From the NCBI RefSeq assembly GCF_005222755.1, contig NZ_STGD01000002.1, positions 186,001 to 250,000 on the forward strand: a stretch of DNA of 64,000 nucleotides, written 5' to 3'. The DNA comes from Roseomonas sp. HF4. GTDB lineage: Bacteria; Pseudomonadota; Alphaproteobacteria; Acetobacterales; Acetobacteraceae. The notes under the pieces are model-generated. The model was not told where the DNA came from, ran no database searches, and saw only the letters and a list, made by a program, of their open reading frames with translations. Position 1 is the stretch's first letter. Every line of letters begins with the position of its first letter. Both the position numbers and the translations under genes were made by a program. This document shows, in pieces, positions 18,106 to 27,514 of this stretch.

Positions 18106-21100
18106 TTACGCCGCGCGCGCCTGGCGCGCGACTCGCGCCAATGCCGCCAGCAGGTCGCGTGCCGCACGCACACGATGAGCCAGGTCCATCTCGCGGAGCA
18201 GCGCAAGCTTGTGGTCCGGTCGCAGCTTCACCTGGTCCTTGCGCGCCTGCACCCAGGCGACGAGCCCGCCCGGATTGGCAAATCGGTTGCCGCGGAAGCC
18301 CAGCACCACCCCCTTCGGGCCGGCATCCAGCTTCTCGACCCCGGCCTCGCGGCAGAGCCGCTTGATGGCCACGACCTGCAGCAGGTTGTCCACCTCGGGC
18401 GGCATCGGGCCGAAGCGGTCCACGAGCTCGGCCGCCATCGCGTCGTTCTCGCCGTCGGTCGAAAGCCCGCCGATGCGGCGATAGAGGCCGAGCCGGACGG
18501 GCAGATCCGCCACATAGGTCTCCGGGATCAGCACCGGCAGGCCGAGGTTGATCTGCGGCGTCCAGTCGCGCTCGCTGCCGCCGTCCTTCCCCTGCCCGGC
18601 CTTGATGTCGGCCACCGCCTCCTCGAGCATCTGCTGGTAGAGTTCGATGCCGACCTCGCGGATCTGGCCCGACTGCTCCTCGCCCAGCAGGTTGCCGGCA
18701 CCGCGGATGTCGAGATCGTGGCTCGCCAGCGTGAAGCCGGCGCCGAGGTTGTCCAGCGTCTGCATCACCTCGAGCCGCTTCTCCGCGGCGGCCGAGAGCC
18801 GGTGCGATTGCGGCCAGGTGAGGTAGGCATAGCCGCGCAGCTTGCCGCGCCCCACGCGCCCGCGCAGCTGATAGAGCTGCGCCAGGCCGAACATGTCCGC
18901 GCGATGGATCAGCAGCGTGTTCACCGCCGGCATGTCGAGGCCGGATTCCACGATGTTGGTGGACAGCAGGATGTCGTGCCGGCCGTCGCCGAACTCGGTC
19001 ATGACGCGCTCGAGCTCGGTGGGCGACAGGCGCCCATGCGCCTGGATGGTGCGCGCCTCGGGCACGATCTCGCCGAGCCGTTCCGCCACCTTCGCCATGT
19101 CCTCGATGCGCGGCACGACGCAGAAGACCTGCCCGCCCCTGAACCGCTCCCGCTGGATCGCCTCCCGCAGCACGACCGGGTCCCAGGGCATGATGAAGGT
19201 GCGCACCGCCAGGCGATCGACGGGCGGCGTCGCGATCACGCTCATCTCCCTGACGCCGGTCAGCGCCAGCTGCAAGGTGCGCGGGATGGGCGTGGCCGTC
19301 AGCGTCAGCACATGCACGTCGGCCTTGAGCGCCTTCAGTGCCTCCTTGTGCTTGACGCCGAAATGCTGCTCCTCGTCGACGATCACGAGGCCGAGGTTGT
19401 CGAATTCGATCCCCTTGGCCAGCAGCGCATGGGTGCCGACGACGATGTTGACGGCGCCCTTGGCGAGGCCGTCGCGCACCTCCGCCGCCTCCTTCGCCGT
19501 CACCATGCGCGACAGCTGCGCGATGCGCAGCGGGAAGCCCTCGAAGCGCGCCGCGAAGGTACGCGCGTGCTGGCGCGCGAGCAGCGTGGTCGGCACCACC
19601 ACCGCGACCTGGCTGCCCGACATGGCGGCGACGAAGGCAGCGCGCAGCGCGACCTCGGTCTTGCCGAAGCCGACATCGCCGCAGATCAGGCGATCCATCG
19701 GGCGACCCGCGGACAGGTCCTCCAGCACGTCGGCAATCGCGCGGGACTGGTCCTCGGTCTCGGCGAAGGGGAAGCGGGCGCAGAATTCGTCCCACAGGCC
19801 CTCGGGCGGCGTCGCCAGCGTGCCGTCCCGCATGCGGCGCAGCGCGGCGGTGCGGATCAGTTCCCCCGCCATGTCGCGGATGCGGGACTTCGCGCGGGCC
19901 TTCCGGTTCTGCCACGACACGCCGCCCAACTTGTCCAGCGCGACGCCCGCGGTCTCGGTGCCGAAGCGCGACAGGATCTCGATGTTCTCAACCGGCACGA
20001 ACAGCCGGTCGCCGCCGTCATAGGTCAGGCGAAGGCAGTCATGCGGCGCGCCGCTGACCTCAATGGTGGTCAGTCCTTCGTAGCGGCCGATGCCATGGTC
20101 CTGGTGGACCACCAGGTCGCCCTCGGCGATCTCGGTGGCGTCCGCGATGAACTGGTCGGCGCGGCGGCGACGGCGCGGCGGGCGGGCGATGCGCTCGCCC
20201 AGTATGTCCTGTTCCGCGGTAACGCAGATGCCGTCGGCCACGAAGCCGCGCTCGAGGCCCATCACCACCAGCGCGACCATGCCCTCGGGCAGGGCACGGG
20301 CGGCCTTCCAGTCCTCGGCCGGCGTGGCGGCGACGCCGTTCTCGCGCAGCAGGTTCGCCATCCGCTCGCGCGAGCCCTTCGACCAGGCGGCGAGCAGCGG
20401 ACGGCGCCCCGCCTTCACCTGCCCCGCGGCCAGCAGGGCATAGGCCGCGAAGACATTCTCGCCGGCGGTCCGCGCCTCGGTCAGCAGCGGCCCGGGGCGG
20501 CCGCCGGCCTCGACCCCATCGGCGGCGTCGGCCCGCGAAAATGGGCTGAACTGCAGCACCGGGCCGACGCCGAGCATCTCCTCCCAGCCCGCACGGTCGA
20601 GGTGCAGCGTCGCGGGCGGCGCGGGGCGGTAGGGCACCTCCCCTTCCGCGACCCGCACCGGCACGCGGCGGGCCTCGTAGTGGTCGGCCACCATCTCGAA
20701 GCGCGCGGCGGCGACGTCCCCGGCCTGGTGGTCGAGGCTGACCGAAGCGCCCGGCACGTAGTCGAGCAGCTTCGCCATCGCCTCGTGGAACAGGCCGGCC
20801 CAGTGCTCCATCCCCGGATGCTTGCGGCCCGCGCTGACCGAGACATAGAGCGGGTCCTCGGCCGCCGCGGCGCCGAACAGCTCCCGGTAGCCGGAACGGA
20901 ACCGGGCGCGCGAGGCCTCGTCGAGGAAGACCTCGCCGACCGGGCGCAGGCGAAGTTCGGGCACGACCTTGCCGCTGCGCTGCGTGGCCGTGTCGAAGCG
21001 GCGCATATCCTCGATCTCGTCGCCGAACAGGTCGAGCCGCACGGGGTCGGCCTCGCCGGCGGGGAACAGGTCGACGATGCCGCCGCGCACGGCGTATTCG

Positions 21101-21549
21101 CCGTGCTCCATCACCGTGCCGGTGCGGTGGTAACCGTTCGATTCGAGGAACGCCGTCAGCGCCTCGGGCGCCACCCGCCCGCCCTTGCGCAGCGTCATGG
21201 TGGCACCCTGGAAGGTCGCCGGCGGCGGTACCTTCTGCGCCAGCGCGTTCACGGTGGTGAGCAGGACGCGCGGGCGCGTGGGGGGCTCCAGCAGGCGCGT
21301 CAGGGTCGCGACGCGCTCGGCCACGATCTCGGGGTTGGGGGAGACGCGGTCGTAGGGCAGGCAGTCCCAGGCCGGGAAGCGCAGCACCTCGATATCCGGG
21401 GCGAAGAAGCCGATCGCCTCGGCCATGCGGGCCATGCGGGCGTCGTCGCGGCAGACATGCACGACCGGCGCGTCGGTCTCCGCCCGGCGGCGGCAGAGCA
21501 GGAGCGCGTCGAAACCCTCCGGCGCGCCATGGACCGGGACGGCCCTCAT
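18106..21549 (-). CDS. mfd: Transcription-repair coupling factor
   Basis: A 1147-residue helicase-type ATPase that removes stalled RNA polymerase at DNA lesions and recruits UvrA. In order: UvrB-like N-terminal region, the RNA-polymerase-interacting domain (GDLVVHQDHGIGRYEGL, about residue 485), Walker A GDVGFGKTEVAL near 620, DEEQ box (VDEEQHFGVKHKE) near 724, TATPIPRTL, and motif VI QLRGRVGRG, then the C-terminal domain. Length is normal. The ATG at 21549 overlaps the sdhE stop as ATGA, so the two are coupled. Confidence 0.97.
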   Translation of the reverse strand: MRAVPVHGAPEGFDALLLCRRRAETDAPVVHVCRDDARMARMAEAIGFFAPDIEVLRFPAWDCLPYDRVSPNPEIVAERVATLTRLLEPPTRPRVLLTTVNALAQKVPPPATFQGATMTLRKGGRVAPEALTAFLESNGYHRTGTVMEHGEYAVRGGIVDLFPAGEADPVRLDLFGDEIEDMRRFDTATQRSGKVVPELRLRPVGEVFLDEASRARFRSGYRELFGAAAAEDPLYVSVSAGRKHPGMEHWAGLFHEAMAKLLDYVPGASVSLDHQAGDVAAARFEMVADHYEARRVPVRVAEGEVPYRPAPPATLHLDRAGWEEMLGVGPVLQFSPFSRADAADGVEAGGRPGPLLTEARTAGENVFAAYALLAAGQVKAGRRPLLAAWSKGSRERMANLLRENGVAATPAEDWKAARALPEGMVALVVMGLERGFVADGICVTAEQDILGERIARPPRRRRRADQFIADATEIAEGDLVVHQDHGIGRYEGLTTIEVSGAPHDCLRLTYDGGDRLFVPVENIEILSRFGTETAGVALDKLGGVSWQNRKARAKSRIRDMAGELIRTAALRRMRDGTLATPPEGLWDEFCARFPFAETEDQSRAIADVLEDLSAGRPMDRLICGDVGFGKTEVALRAAFVAAMSGSQVAVVVPTTLLARQHARTFAARFEGFPLRIAQLSRMVTAKEAAEVRDGLAKGAVNIVVGTHALLAKGIEFDNLGLVIVDEEQHFGVKHKEALKALKADVHVLTLTATPIPRTLQLALTGVREMSVIATPPVDRLAVRTFIMPWDPVVLREAIQRERFRGGQVFCVVPRIEDMAKVAERLGEIVPEARTIQAHGRLSPTELERVMTEFGDGRHDILLSTNIVESGLDMPAVNTLLIHRADMFGLAQLYQLRGRVGRGKLRGYAYLTWPQSHRLSAAAEKRLEVMQTLDNLGAGFTLASHDLDIRGAGNLLGEEQSGQIREVGIELYQQMLEEAVADIKAGQGKDGGSERDWTPQINLGLPVLIPETYVADLPVRLGLYRRIGGLSTDGENDAMAAELVDRFGPMPPEVDNLLQVVAIKRLCREAGVEKLDAGPKGVVLGFRGNRFANPGGLVAWVQARKDQVKLRPDHKLALLREMDLAHRVRAARDLLAALARVARQARAA

Positions 21550-21845
21550 CGTTCCGCCCCCGGCGGCACGCCTGCGCCGGCGCGACCGCATTCGGCGGCC
21601 ATGCGGCGGAGCATGGGCGTGTCGGCCTCGGGCGGGATCGGGCGCCTGCCGGACAGCCAGTCGGCGAGGTCCACGTCCCAGTGCTCGAGCACCGCCTCGA
21701 TGGCGTCGAGCTCGGCCTCGGTGAAGCCGGCGACGTTGCGCGCGACGAAGCCGCCGATCATCAGGTCGGCTTCCTTGGTGCCGCGGTGCAGCGCGCGGAA
21801 CACGAGGCGGCGGCGGCGAGGGTCGAGGTCCGGGGTGTCTGACAT
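21546..21845 (-). CDS. sdhE: FAD assembly factor SdhE (succinate dehydrogenase flavinylation)
   Basis: A 99-residue, mostly helical protein of the SdhE/Sdh5 family, which promotes covalent FAD attachment to SdhA. The diagnostic RGTKE (RGxxE) lies near residue 24 after the basic RRRRLVFRALH. Later HWDVDLADWLSG matches the family end. The ATG at 21845 is chosen since upstream sequence is shadow coding of the recG promoter side; an ATG at 21863 is possible. Only 28 bases separate it from divergent recG. Confidence 0.92.
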   Translation of the reverse strand: MSDTPDLDPRRRRLVFRALHRGTKEADLMIGGFVARNVAGFTEAELDAIEAVLEHWDVDLADWLSGRRPIPPEADTPMLRRMAAECGRAGAGVPPGAER

Positions 21846-21873
21846 GTCGTGTGTGGCTGGCATATAGAGGCCG

Positions 21874-23994
21874 ATGGGAATCGTGTCAGCCCGACCGGAT
21901 GCGCGCCTGGCGCAGGGTGCCGATGCGTTCGCGCCGCTGATGGCGCCGCTCGGGTCCCTGAAGGGCGTGAAGGAGGCCGAGGCCCGGCTGATCGCCAAGG
22001 CCGCCGGCGGGCCGCGCGTGCTCGACCTGCTGCTGCATCTGCCCGAGCGCTATCAGGTCCGCCGGCGCATCCTCCGCCCCTCCGAGGCGCCGCCCGAGGG
22101 CGAGTCGCTGATCGCCGTGACCGTCGCATCCCACAAGGCCGGCCGCTCCGCGCAGGGGCGGCCCTATGTCCGGCTGCGCTGCGAGGCCGGGGGGGAACCG
22201 CTGACCGCCTTCCTGATGAACTGGCAGAAGGCCTGGGCGGAAAAGGCACTGCCCGTGGGCGCCACGCGCTGGTTCGCGGGAAACCTGAAGGCCGAGGGCG
22301 AGGACTGGGTGATCGTCAACCCGCAGGTCTCGGTGCGGGAGGATGCGATCCCCCTGGTCCAGCCCGTCTGGCCGCTGACCGGCCGGCTGGCCTTGCCACA
22401 GCTGACCCGGGCCATGGGCGCGGCGCTGGCGCTGCTGCCCGACCTGCCGGAATGGGCCGACCCGCCCTTGCTGCGGCGGGAGGGCTGGCCCGCCTTCGCG
22501 CCGGCGCTCCGCGCCATCCAGGCGCCGGCGGAGGAGCCAGGGGAGGCGCCGCGGCGGCGGCTCGCCTACGACGAATTGCTGTCCGGCCAGGTCGCGCTCG
22601 GCCTGGTGCGGCGGCGGTCACGGGAACGGCCGGGGCGGGCGCTGGCGGGGAATGGCGCGCTGCGAGCGCCTGCATTGGCGGCCTTCGGCTTTCCGCCGAC
22701 CGAGGCGCAGCGCCAGGCGGTCGCCGAGATCGACGCCGACCTCGCCGCGCCGCGCCGGATGCTGCGCCTGCTGCAGGGCGATGTCGGCGCCGGCAAGACG
22801 CTGGTCGCCGTCCTGGCCATGCTGCGCGCGGTGGAGGCCGGGGCGCAGGCGGCGCTGATGGCGCCGACCGAATTGCTGGCGCGCCAGCACCTGCGCACCT
22901 TCGAGAAGCTCTGCGCCGCCGCCGGCGTGCCCGTCGCGCTGCTGACCGGCAGCGTGAAGGGGAAGGAGCGGAAGCGGGTGCTCGCGGGGCTCGCGGACGG
23001 CTCGATCCCGCTGGCGCTCGGCACGCATGCGCTGTTCCAGGAGGGCGTCGCGTTCCGGGACCTGGCGCTCGCCGTGGTGGACGAACAGCACCGCTTCGGC
23101 GTCGCGCAGCGCCTGATGCTGGCCGAGAAGGGGGCGGCGGTGGACATGCTGGTCATGACCGCGACCCCCATCCCGCGCACCCTGCTGCTGACGCAATGGG
23201 GGGAGATGGCGGTCAGCCGCCTCGCGGGGAAGCCGCCGGGGCGGCAGCCCATCACCACCCGCGTGGTCAGCCAGGACCGCCTGCCCGAGATCGTCGCGCG
23301 GCTCGGCGAGGCGATCCAGCGGGACGAGCGGGCCTATTGGGTCGTGCGCGCCATCACCGGCTCGGACCGCGACGATTCCGTCGCGGCGGAGGAACGCTTC
23401 CGCGAGTTGTCGGCGCGCTTCCCGGGTCAGGTCGGCCTCGCGCACGGGTTGCAGGACATCGGCGTGCGCGAGGCGGCGCTGGCGGAGTTCGCCGCCGGGC
23501 GCACCCGCATCCTGGTGGCCACCACCGTGATCGAGGTGGGTGTCGACGTGCCCGAGGCGACCATCATGCTCATCGAGCAGGCCGAGCGCTTCGGGCTCGC
23601 CGCGCTGCACCAGCTGCGCGGGCGGGTCGGGCGCGGATCGAAGCCGTCCTCCTGCCTGCTCGTGCATTCGCCGGGGCTGACGGAGGGCGAGAAGCGCCGC
23701 CTGCTGGTGCTGCGCGATTCCGACGACGGCTTCGAGATCGCCGAGGAGGATCTGCGCGCCCGCGGCGGGGGCGATGCGCTCGGCGCACGGCAGGCCGGGC
23801 TGCCCGGGGCGCGGCTGCTCGACCCGCGGGAGGAGCCGGAGGAATACGCGCGGCTTGTCGACATCGCGCACCGCGACGCGGAACTGCTGCTGGAGAAGGA
23901 CCCTGACCTCCTGGGCCCGCGCGGGCCAGCGGCCCGGCTGCTTCTTGCCGCCTTCGGGCACGACCTGAGCATGGCTCCGCTCGACGCCGGCTGA
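21874..23994 (+). CDS. recG: ATP-dependent DNA helicase RecG
   Basis: A 706-residue branch-migration helicase that remodels stalled forks and Holliday junctions. LLLHLPERY marks the N-terminal region, followed by the OB wedge domain; Walker A LLQGDVGAGKT is near residue 300, DEQHRFGV near 408, TATPIPRT near 430, and RGRVGRG near 585. The ATG at 21874 is close to the divergent sdhE start; ATG 21940 is a possible alternative. The pairing sdhE–mfd / recG is common in Alphaproteobacteria (family knowledge). Confidence 0.96.
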   Translation: MGIVSARPDARLAQGADAFAPLMAPLGSLKGVKEAEARLIAKAAGGPRVLDLLLHLPERYQVRRRILRPSEAPPEGESLIAVTVASHKAGRSAQGRPYVRLRCEAGGEPLTAFLMNWQKAWAEKALPVGATRWFAGNLKAEGEDWVIVNPQVSVREDAIPLVQPVWPLTGRLALPQLTRAMGAALALLPDLPEWADPPLLRREGWPAFAPALRAIQAPAEEPGEAPRRRLAYDELLSGQVALGLVRRRSRERPGRALAGNGALRAPALAAFGFPPTEAQRQAVAEIDADLAAPRRMLRLLQGDVGAGKTLVAVLAMLRAVEAGAQAALMAPTELLARQHLRTFEKLCAAAGVPVALLTGSVKGKERKRVLAGLADGSIPLALGTHALFQEGVAFRDLALAVVDEQHRFGVAQRLMLAEKGAAVDMLVMTATPIPRTLLLTQWGEMAVSRLAGKPPGRQPITTRVVSQDRLPEIVARLGEAIQRDERAYWVVRAITGSDRDDSVAAEERFRELSARFPGQVGLAHGLQDIGVREAALAEFAAGRTRILVATTVIEVGVDVPEATIMLIEQAERFGLAALHQLRGRVGRGSKPSSCLLVHSPGLTEGEKRRLLVLRDSDDGFEIAEEDLRARGGGDALGARQAGLPGARLLDPREEPEEYARLVDIAHRDAELLLEKDPDLLGPRGPAARLLLAAFGHDLSMAPLDAG

Positions 23995-24091
23995 GGGCCG
24001 AGGGGCTTGCATCCCGCTCCCGCACGGTTCAAATCGCCCCCCGCCCGACGAGGCTTCTGTCCGGAACGGTGAATTGCAGGGGAGACCGGCA

Positions 24092-24820
24092 TTGGCCGCG
24101 CTGATCGAGATCGAGCGCCTGACCAAGCGCTTCGGCGCCTTCACGGCCGTGGACGACGTGTCCTTCACGGTCGATCGCGGGGAAGTCGTGGGCTTCCTCG
24201 GCCCGAACGGCGCCGGCAAGTCCACCACCATGAAGATGCTGGCCGGCTTCGTGACGCCCTCGGCCGGCACGGCGCGCATCTGCGGCCAGGACGTGGTGGA
24301 CAGCCCCGTCGCCGCCAAGCGCAGCCTCGGCTACCTGCCGGAAGGGGCGCCGACCTACCCCGAGATGACGGTCAAGTCCTTCCTCCGCTTCGTGGCCCGC
24401 ATCCGGGGCTATCGCGGGTCCGAGGCCGGCGACCGCGTCGCCCACGCCATGGGCCTGACGCAGCTGGAAGGCGTCAGGCTGCAGCCGATCGAGACGCTGT
24501 CCAAGGGCTTCAAGCGGCGCGTCGGCCTGGCGCAATCCCTGCTGCACGACCCGCCCGTTCTGGTGCTGGACGAGCCGACCGACGGCCTCGACCCCAACCA
24601 GAAGCACGAGGTACGCGAGTTGATCCGCCGCATGGCGCCGGAGAAGGCGATCGTGATCTCGACCCATATCCTTGAGGAAGTGGACGCCGTCTGCACCCGC
24701 GCCATCGTCATCGCGCGCGGCAAGGTGCTGGCGGATTCCACGCCGAAGGCGCTGGAGGCGCCGGGCAAGACCCTCGAGCAGGTCTTCCGCGAGCTGACGA
24801 CGCAGCGGGAGGCCGCGTGA
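24092..24820 (+). CDS. ABC transporter ATP-binding protein, Gld-type
   Basis: A 242-residue ATPase. Walker A GPNGAGKSTT at about 38–47, Q-loop-like YLPEGAPTYPEM, variant signature LSKGFKRRVGL near 136, Walker B VLVLDEPTDGLDP near 155, and H-loop STHILEEV. The LSKG signature is shared by GldA/NosF-type exporters. A TTG start at 24092 has GGGGAG seven bases upstream; no better ATG exists. It is followed with a one-base overlap (TGATG) by the permease, and by GldG-like and DUF4340 proteins, so it should power that complex. Confidence 0.92.
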   Translation: MAALIEIERLTKRFGAFTAVDDVSFTVDRGEVVGFLGPNGAGKSTTMKMLAGFVTPSAGTARICGQDVVDSPVAAKRSLGYLPEGAPTYPEMTVKSFLRFVARIRGYRGSEAGDRVAHAMGLTQLEGVRLQPIETLSKGFKRRVGLAQSLLHDPPVLVLDEPTDGLDPNQKHEVRELIRRMAPEKAIVISTHILEEVDAVCTRAIVIARGKVLADSTPKALEAPGKTLEQVFRELTTQREAA

Positions 24821-25548
24821 TGGCCGCCTTCACCGTCGCCCGGCGCGAGCTCGCCGGCTATTTCGCCACCCCCGTCGCCTATGTCTTCATCGTCATCTTC
24901 CTGATGATGGCGGGCGCGCTGACCTTCACGATCGGCGGCTTCTTCCAGCGCGGCCAGGCGGATCTTGGGCCGTTCTTCACCTTCGTGCCCTGGCTGTTCC
25001 TGTTCCTGGTGCCGGCGCTGACCATGCGGTTGTGGGCGGAGGAACGGCGGCTCGGCACGATCGAACTGCTGCTGACGCTGCCCATCCCGCAATGGCAGGC
25101 GGTGCTGGGCAAGTTCCTGGCCGCCTGGGCGTTCTGCGCTATCGCGCTGGCGCTGACCTTCCCGCTCGTGCTGACGGTGAACTTCCTCGGCCGGCCGGAC
25201 AATGGCGTGATCGCGGCGGGCTATGTCGGCTGCCTTCTGGTGGCTGGCGCCTACCTGGCCGTCGGCGCGGCGATGTCGGCCATGACCAAGAACCAGGTCA
25301 TCGCCTTCGTCCTCGCCGTCGCGGTCTGCTTCCTGTTCGCCGCCGCCGGCAGCCCGGTGGTGACCGAGTTCCTGTCGCAGCGCATCCCGCTGCTGGCCGA
25401 GGTCGCGCGCGGCGTTTCCGTCACCGAGCGCTTCAACGCCCTGACGCGCGGCGTGATCGCGCTGCGCGACGTGGTCTTCTTCGCCTCCTTCATGGGCTTC
25501 TTCCTGTTCGTGAACGCGGTGGTGATCGACCACCGGAAGGCGGATTGA
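24820..25548 (+). CDS. ABC transporter permease, GldF-like
   Basis: A 242-residue membrane protein with six predicted hydrophobic segments. The opening ARRELAGYFATPVAYVFIVI is characteristic of the ABC-2 permease that in Bacteroidetes is GldF (COG1277-type). An ATG at 24820 overlaps the ATPase stop by one base; a GTG one codon earlier is the alternative. It likely forms a homodimer channel with the preceding ATPase. The substrate is not known. Confidence 0.9.
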   Translation: MAAFTVARRELAGYFATPVAYVFIVIFLMMAGALTFTIGGFFQRGQADLGPFFTFVPWLFLFLVPALTMRLWAEERRLGTIELLLTLPIPQWQAVLGKFLAAWAFCAIALALTFPLVLTVNFLGRPDNGVIAAGYVGCLLVAGAYLAVGAAMSAMTKNQVIAFVLAVAVCFLFAAAGSPVVTEFLSQRIPLLAEVARGVSVTERFNALTRGVIALRDVVFFASFMGFFLFVNAVVIDHRKAD

Positions 25549-25551
25549 GCG

Positions 25552-27501
25552 ATGAGCGGCACCTCCTCCTCCCCCCGTCCCGGCTCGCGGCGCCTCTGGT
25601 CCTCGGCGCTCGGGCTGCTGGCCGCGGCGGCGCTGGCCGTCGGCGTCAACATGCTGGCCGACCGGCTGGCGCCGCGCGCCCGCCTCGATCTCACGGCGCA
25701 GCGGCTCTACACGCTCTCGGATGGCACGCGGAGCGTGCTGCAGGGCCTGCAGGACCCGGTGACGCTGCGCTATTTCTACTCGCGCCGCCTGGGGTCCGCC
25801 GTGCCCGCCTACGGAGCCTATGCCGAGCGCGTGCGCGCCATGCTCGAGGAATATGTCGCCGTCTCCGGCGGCAAGGTGCGCCTCGAAGTCTTCGACCCCG
25901 AGCCCTTCAGCGAGACCGAGGACCGCGCGCTGGCCTTCGGGCTGCAGGGCGTGCCGGTCGACCAGTCGGGGGAGCAGGTCTATTTCGGCCTCGCCGGCCT
26001 CAACCTGCTGGACGACGAACGCACCATCCCGTTCTTCCAGCCCGAGCGCGAGCGCTTCCTGGAATTCGACCTGACGCGGCTGGTGTTCGAGCTGTCGAAC
26101 CCGCGCCGCCCGGTCATCGGCGTGCTCTCGCCCCTGCCGCTCAACGGCGACGCGCGGATGATGCGCATGATGCGCGGCGGCCCGGCCGGGCAGCCCTATG
26201 CGGTGATGCAGTCGCTGCGCCAGTTCTTCACGGTGCAGGACGTGGCGCTGGATGCGCAGCGCATCGGCGACGACGTGCAGGTGCTGATCGTGGCGCATCC
26301 GCAGGAGCTGTCCGACGCGACGCTCTACGCCATCGACCAGTTCGTCATGCGCGGCGGCAAGCTGATCGCGCTGGTGGACCCGCATTCGGAAGGCCAGGCT
26401 GGCCGTCCCGGCCCCGGCGGCCGCCCGCCCTCCGACACGGCGTCACATCTCGACCGCCTGCTGAATGCCTGGGGCATCGAGGCACCCAGGGGCGAGGTCG
26501 TGCTCGACCTGCGCGGCGCCTGGCGCGTCCGCGCGAACCCGACCGACCGCGTGCAGGCGGTGGACTACGTCGCCTGGTTCAACATGCAGGGCGATTCCCT
26601 CAGCGACGCCGAGGTCGCGACGGCGCAGCTGAACCAGGTGACGGTCGCCTCGACCGGCCAGGTGCGGCGGCGCGAAGGGGCCAGCGTCGAATTCGTCCCC
26701 CTGCTCACCACCAGCGACCGCAGCGGCACGATGCCGGTCGAGCGCGTGCGCGAGAACCCGGACCCTGCGCAGATCCTGGCCGACTTCCGTCCCGACGGGC
26801 AGCGCCGCGTGATCGGCGCGCGGGTGCGGGGCGAACTCGCCTCCGCCTTCCCCGACGGCCCGCCGTCGCCGCCCGAGGGCGCCGAGCGCCCGGCCGACTT
26901 CCCCGCGCACCGCGCACGCAGCGAGGGGGCCGCGAACTTCGTCGTGCTCGCGGATGCTGACCTGCTGGAGGACCGCTTCTGGGTCCGCGTGCAGGATTTC
27001 TTCGGCCAGCAGGTGGCGACGCCGATCAGCGACAACGGTGCGCTGCTGGCCAACCTGGTAGACACCTTCGCGGGCGGCGATGCGCTGATCTCGCTGCGCT
27101 CGCGCGGCGAATCGCTCCGCCCCTTCACGGTGGTCGAGGAAATCCGGCGCGACGCCGATGCCCGCTTCCGCCAGACCGAGCGGCAGTTGCAGGAGCGCCT
27201 GCAGCAGACCGAGCGGCGTCTGCGCGAACTCCGCCAGGGGCAGGGTCAAGGGCAGGGCCAACAGGGGAGCGGCGCCGTCATCACGCCCGAACAGCGCGCC
27301 GAGATCGACGCGGCGCGGGCGCAGATCCTGGAGACGCGCCGGCAGCTCCGCGCCGTGCAGCTGGAACTCCGCCGCGACATCGAGGGCATGGAGACCTGGC
27401 TGCGCATCGTGAACATCGCGGCCGTGCCGCTGCTGCTCACGATCTTCGCGGTCGGCCTTGGCCTGGCCCGCGCGCGGCGCCGCGCCGCGGCGCGGGCCTG
27501 A
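25552..27501 (+). CDS. GldG-like ABC auxiliary protein
   Basis: A 649-residue protein with one membrane helix near residues 15–35 and one near the C-terminus (NIAAVPLLLTIFAVGLGLA). The bulk is extracytoplasmic: DLTAQRLYTLSDGTR after the first helix is the usual GldG-like motif (ABC-type uncharacterised auxiliary component, PF09822 family). Residues about 540–615 form a coiled coil with a GQGQGQGQ spacer. It follows the permease by three bases. It lacks a recognised enzyme site and may hold or guide substrate for the exporter. Confidence 0.87.
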   Translation: MSGTSSSPRPGSRRLWSSALGLLAAAALAVGVNMLADRLAPRARLDLTAQRLYTLSDGTRSVLQGLQDPVTLRYFYSRRLGSAVPAYGAYAERVRAMLEEYVAVSGGKVRLEVFDPEPFSETEDRALAFGLQGVPVDQSGEQVYFGLAGLNLLDDERTIPFFQPERERFLEFDLTRLVFELSNPRRPVIGVLSPLPLNGDARMMRMMRGGPAGQPYAVMQSLRQFFTVQDVALDAQRIGDDVQVLIVAHPQELSDATLYAIDQFVMRGGKLIALVDPHSEGQAGRPGPGGRPPSDTASHLDRLLNAWGIEAPRGEVVLDLRGAWRVRANPTDRVQAVDYVAWFNMQGDSLSDAEVATAQLNQVTVASTGQVRRREGASVEFVPLLTTSDRSGTMPVERVRENPDPAQILADFRPDGQRRVIGARVRGELASAFPDGPPSPPEGAERPADFPAHRARSEGAANFVVLADADLLEDRFWVRVQDFFGQQVATPISDNGALLANLVDTFAGGDALISLRSRGESLRPFTVVEEIRRDADARFRQTERQLQERLQQTERRLRELRQGQGQGQGQQGSGAVITPEQRAEIDAARAQILETRRQLRAVQLELRRDIEGMETWLRIVNIAAVPLLLTIFAVGLGLARARRRAAARA

Positions 27502-27514
27502 GGGGGAACGCGCC

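Noticed and set aside
17809-21867. Plus-strand open frame of 1352 codons opposite mfd
   Set aside because: It is the antisense shadow of mfd, which has all helicase motifs. The composition (Arg, His, Asp, Leu runs) shows no domain.
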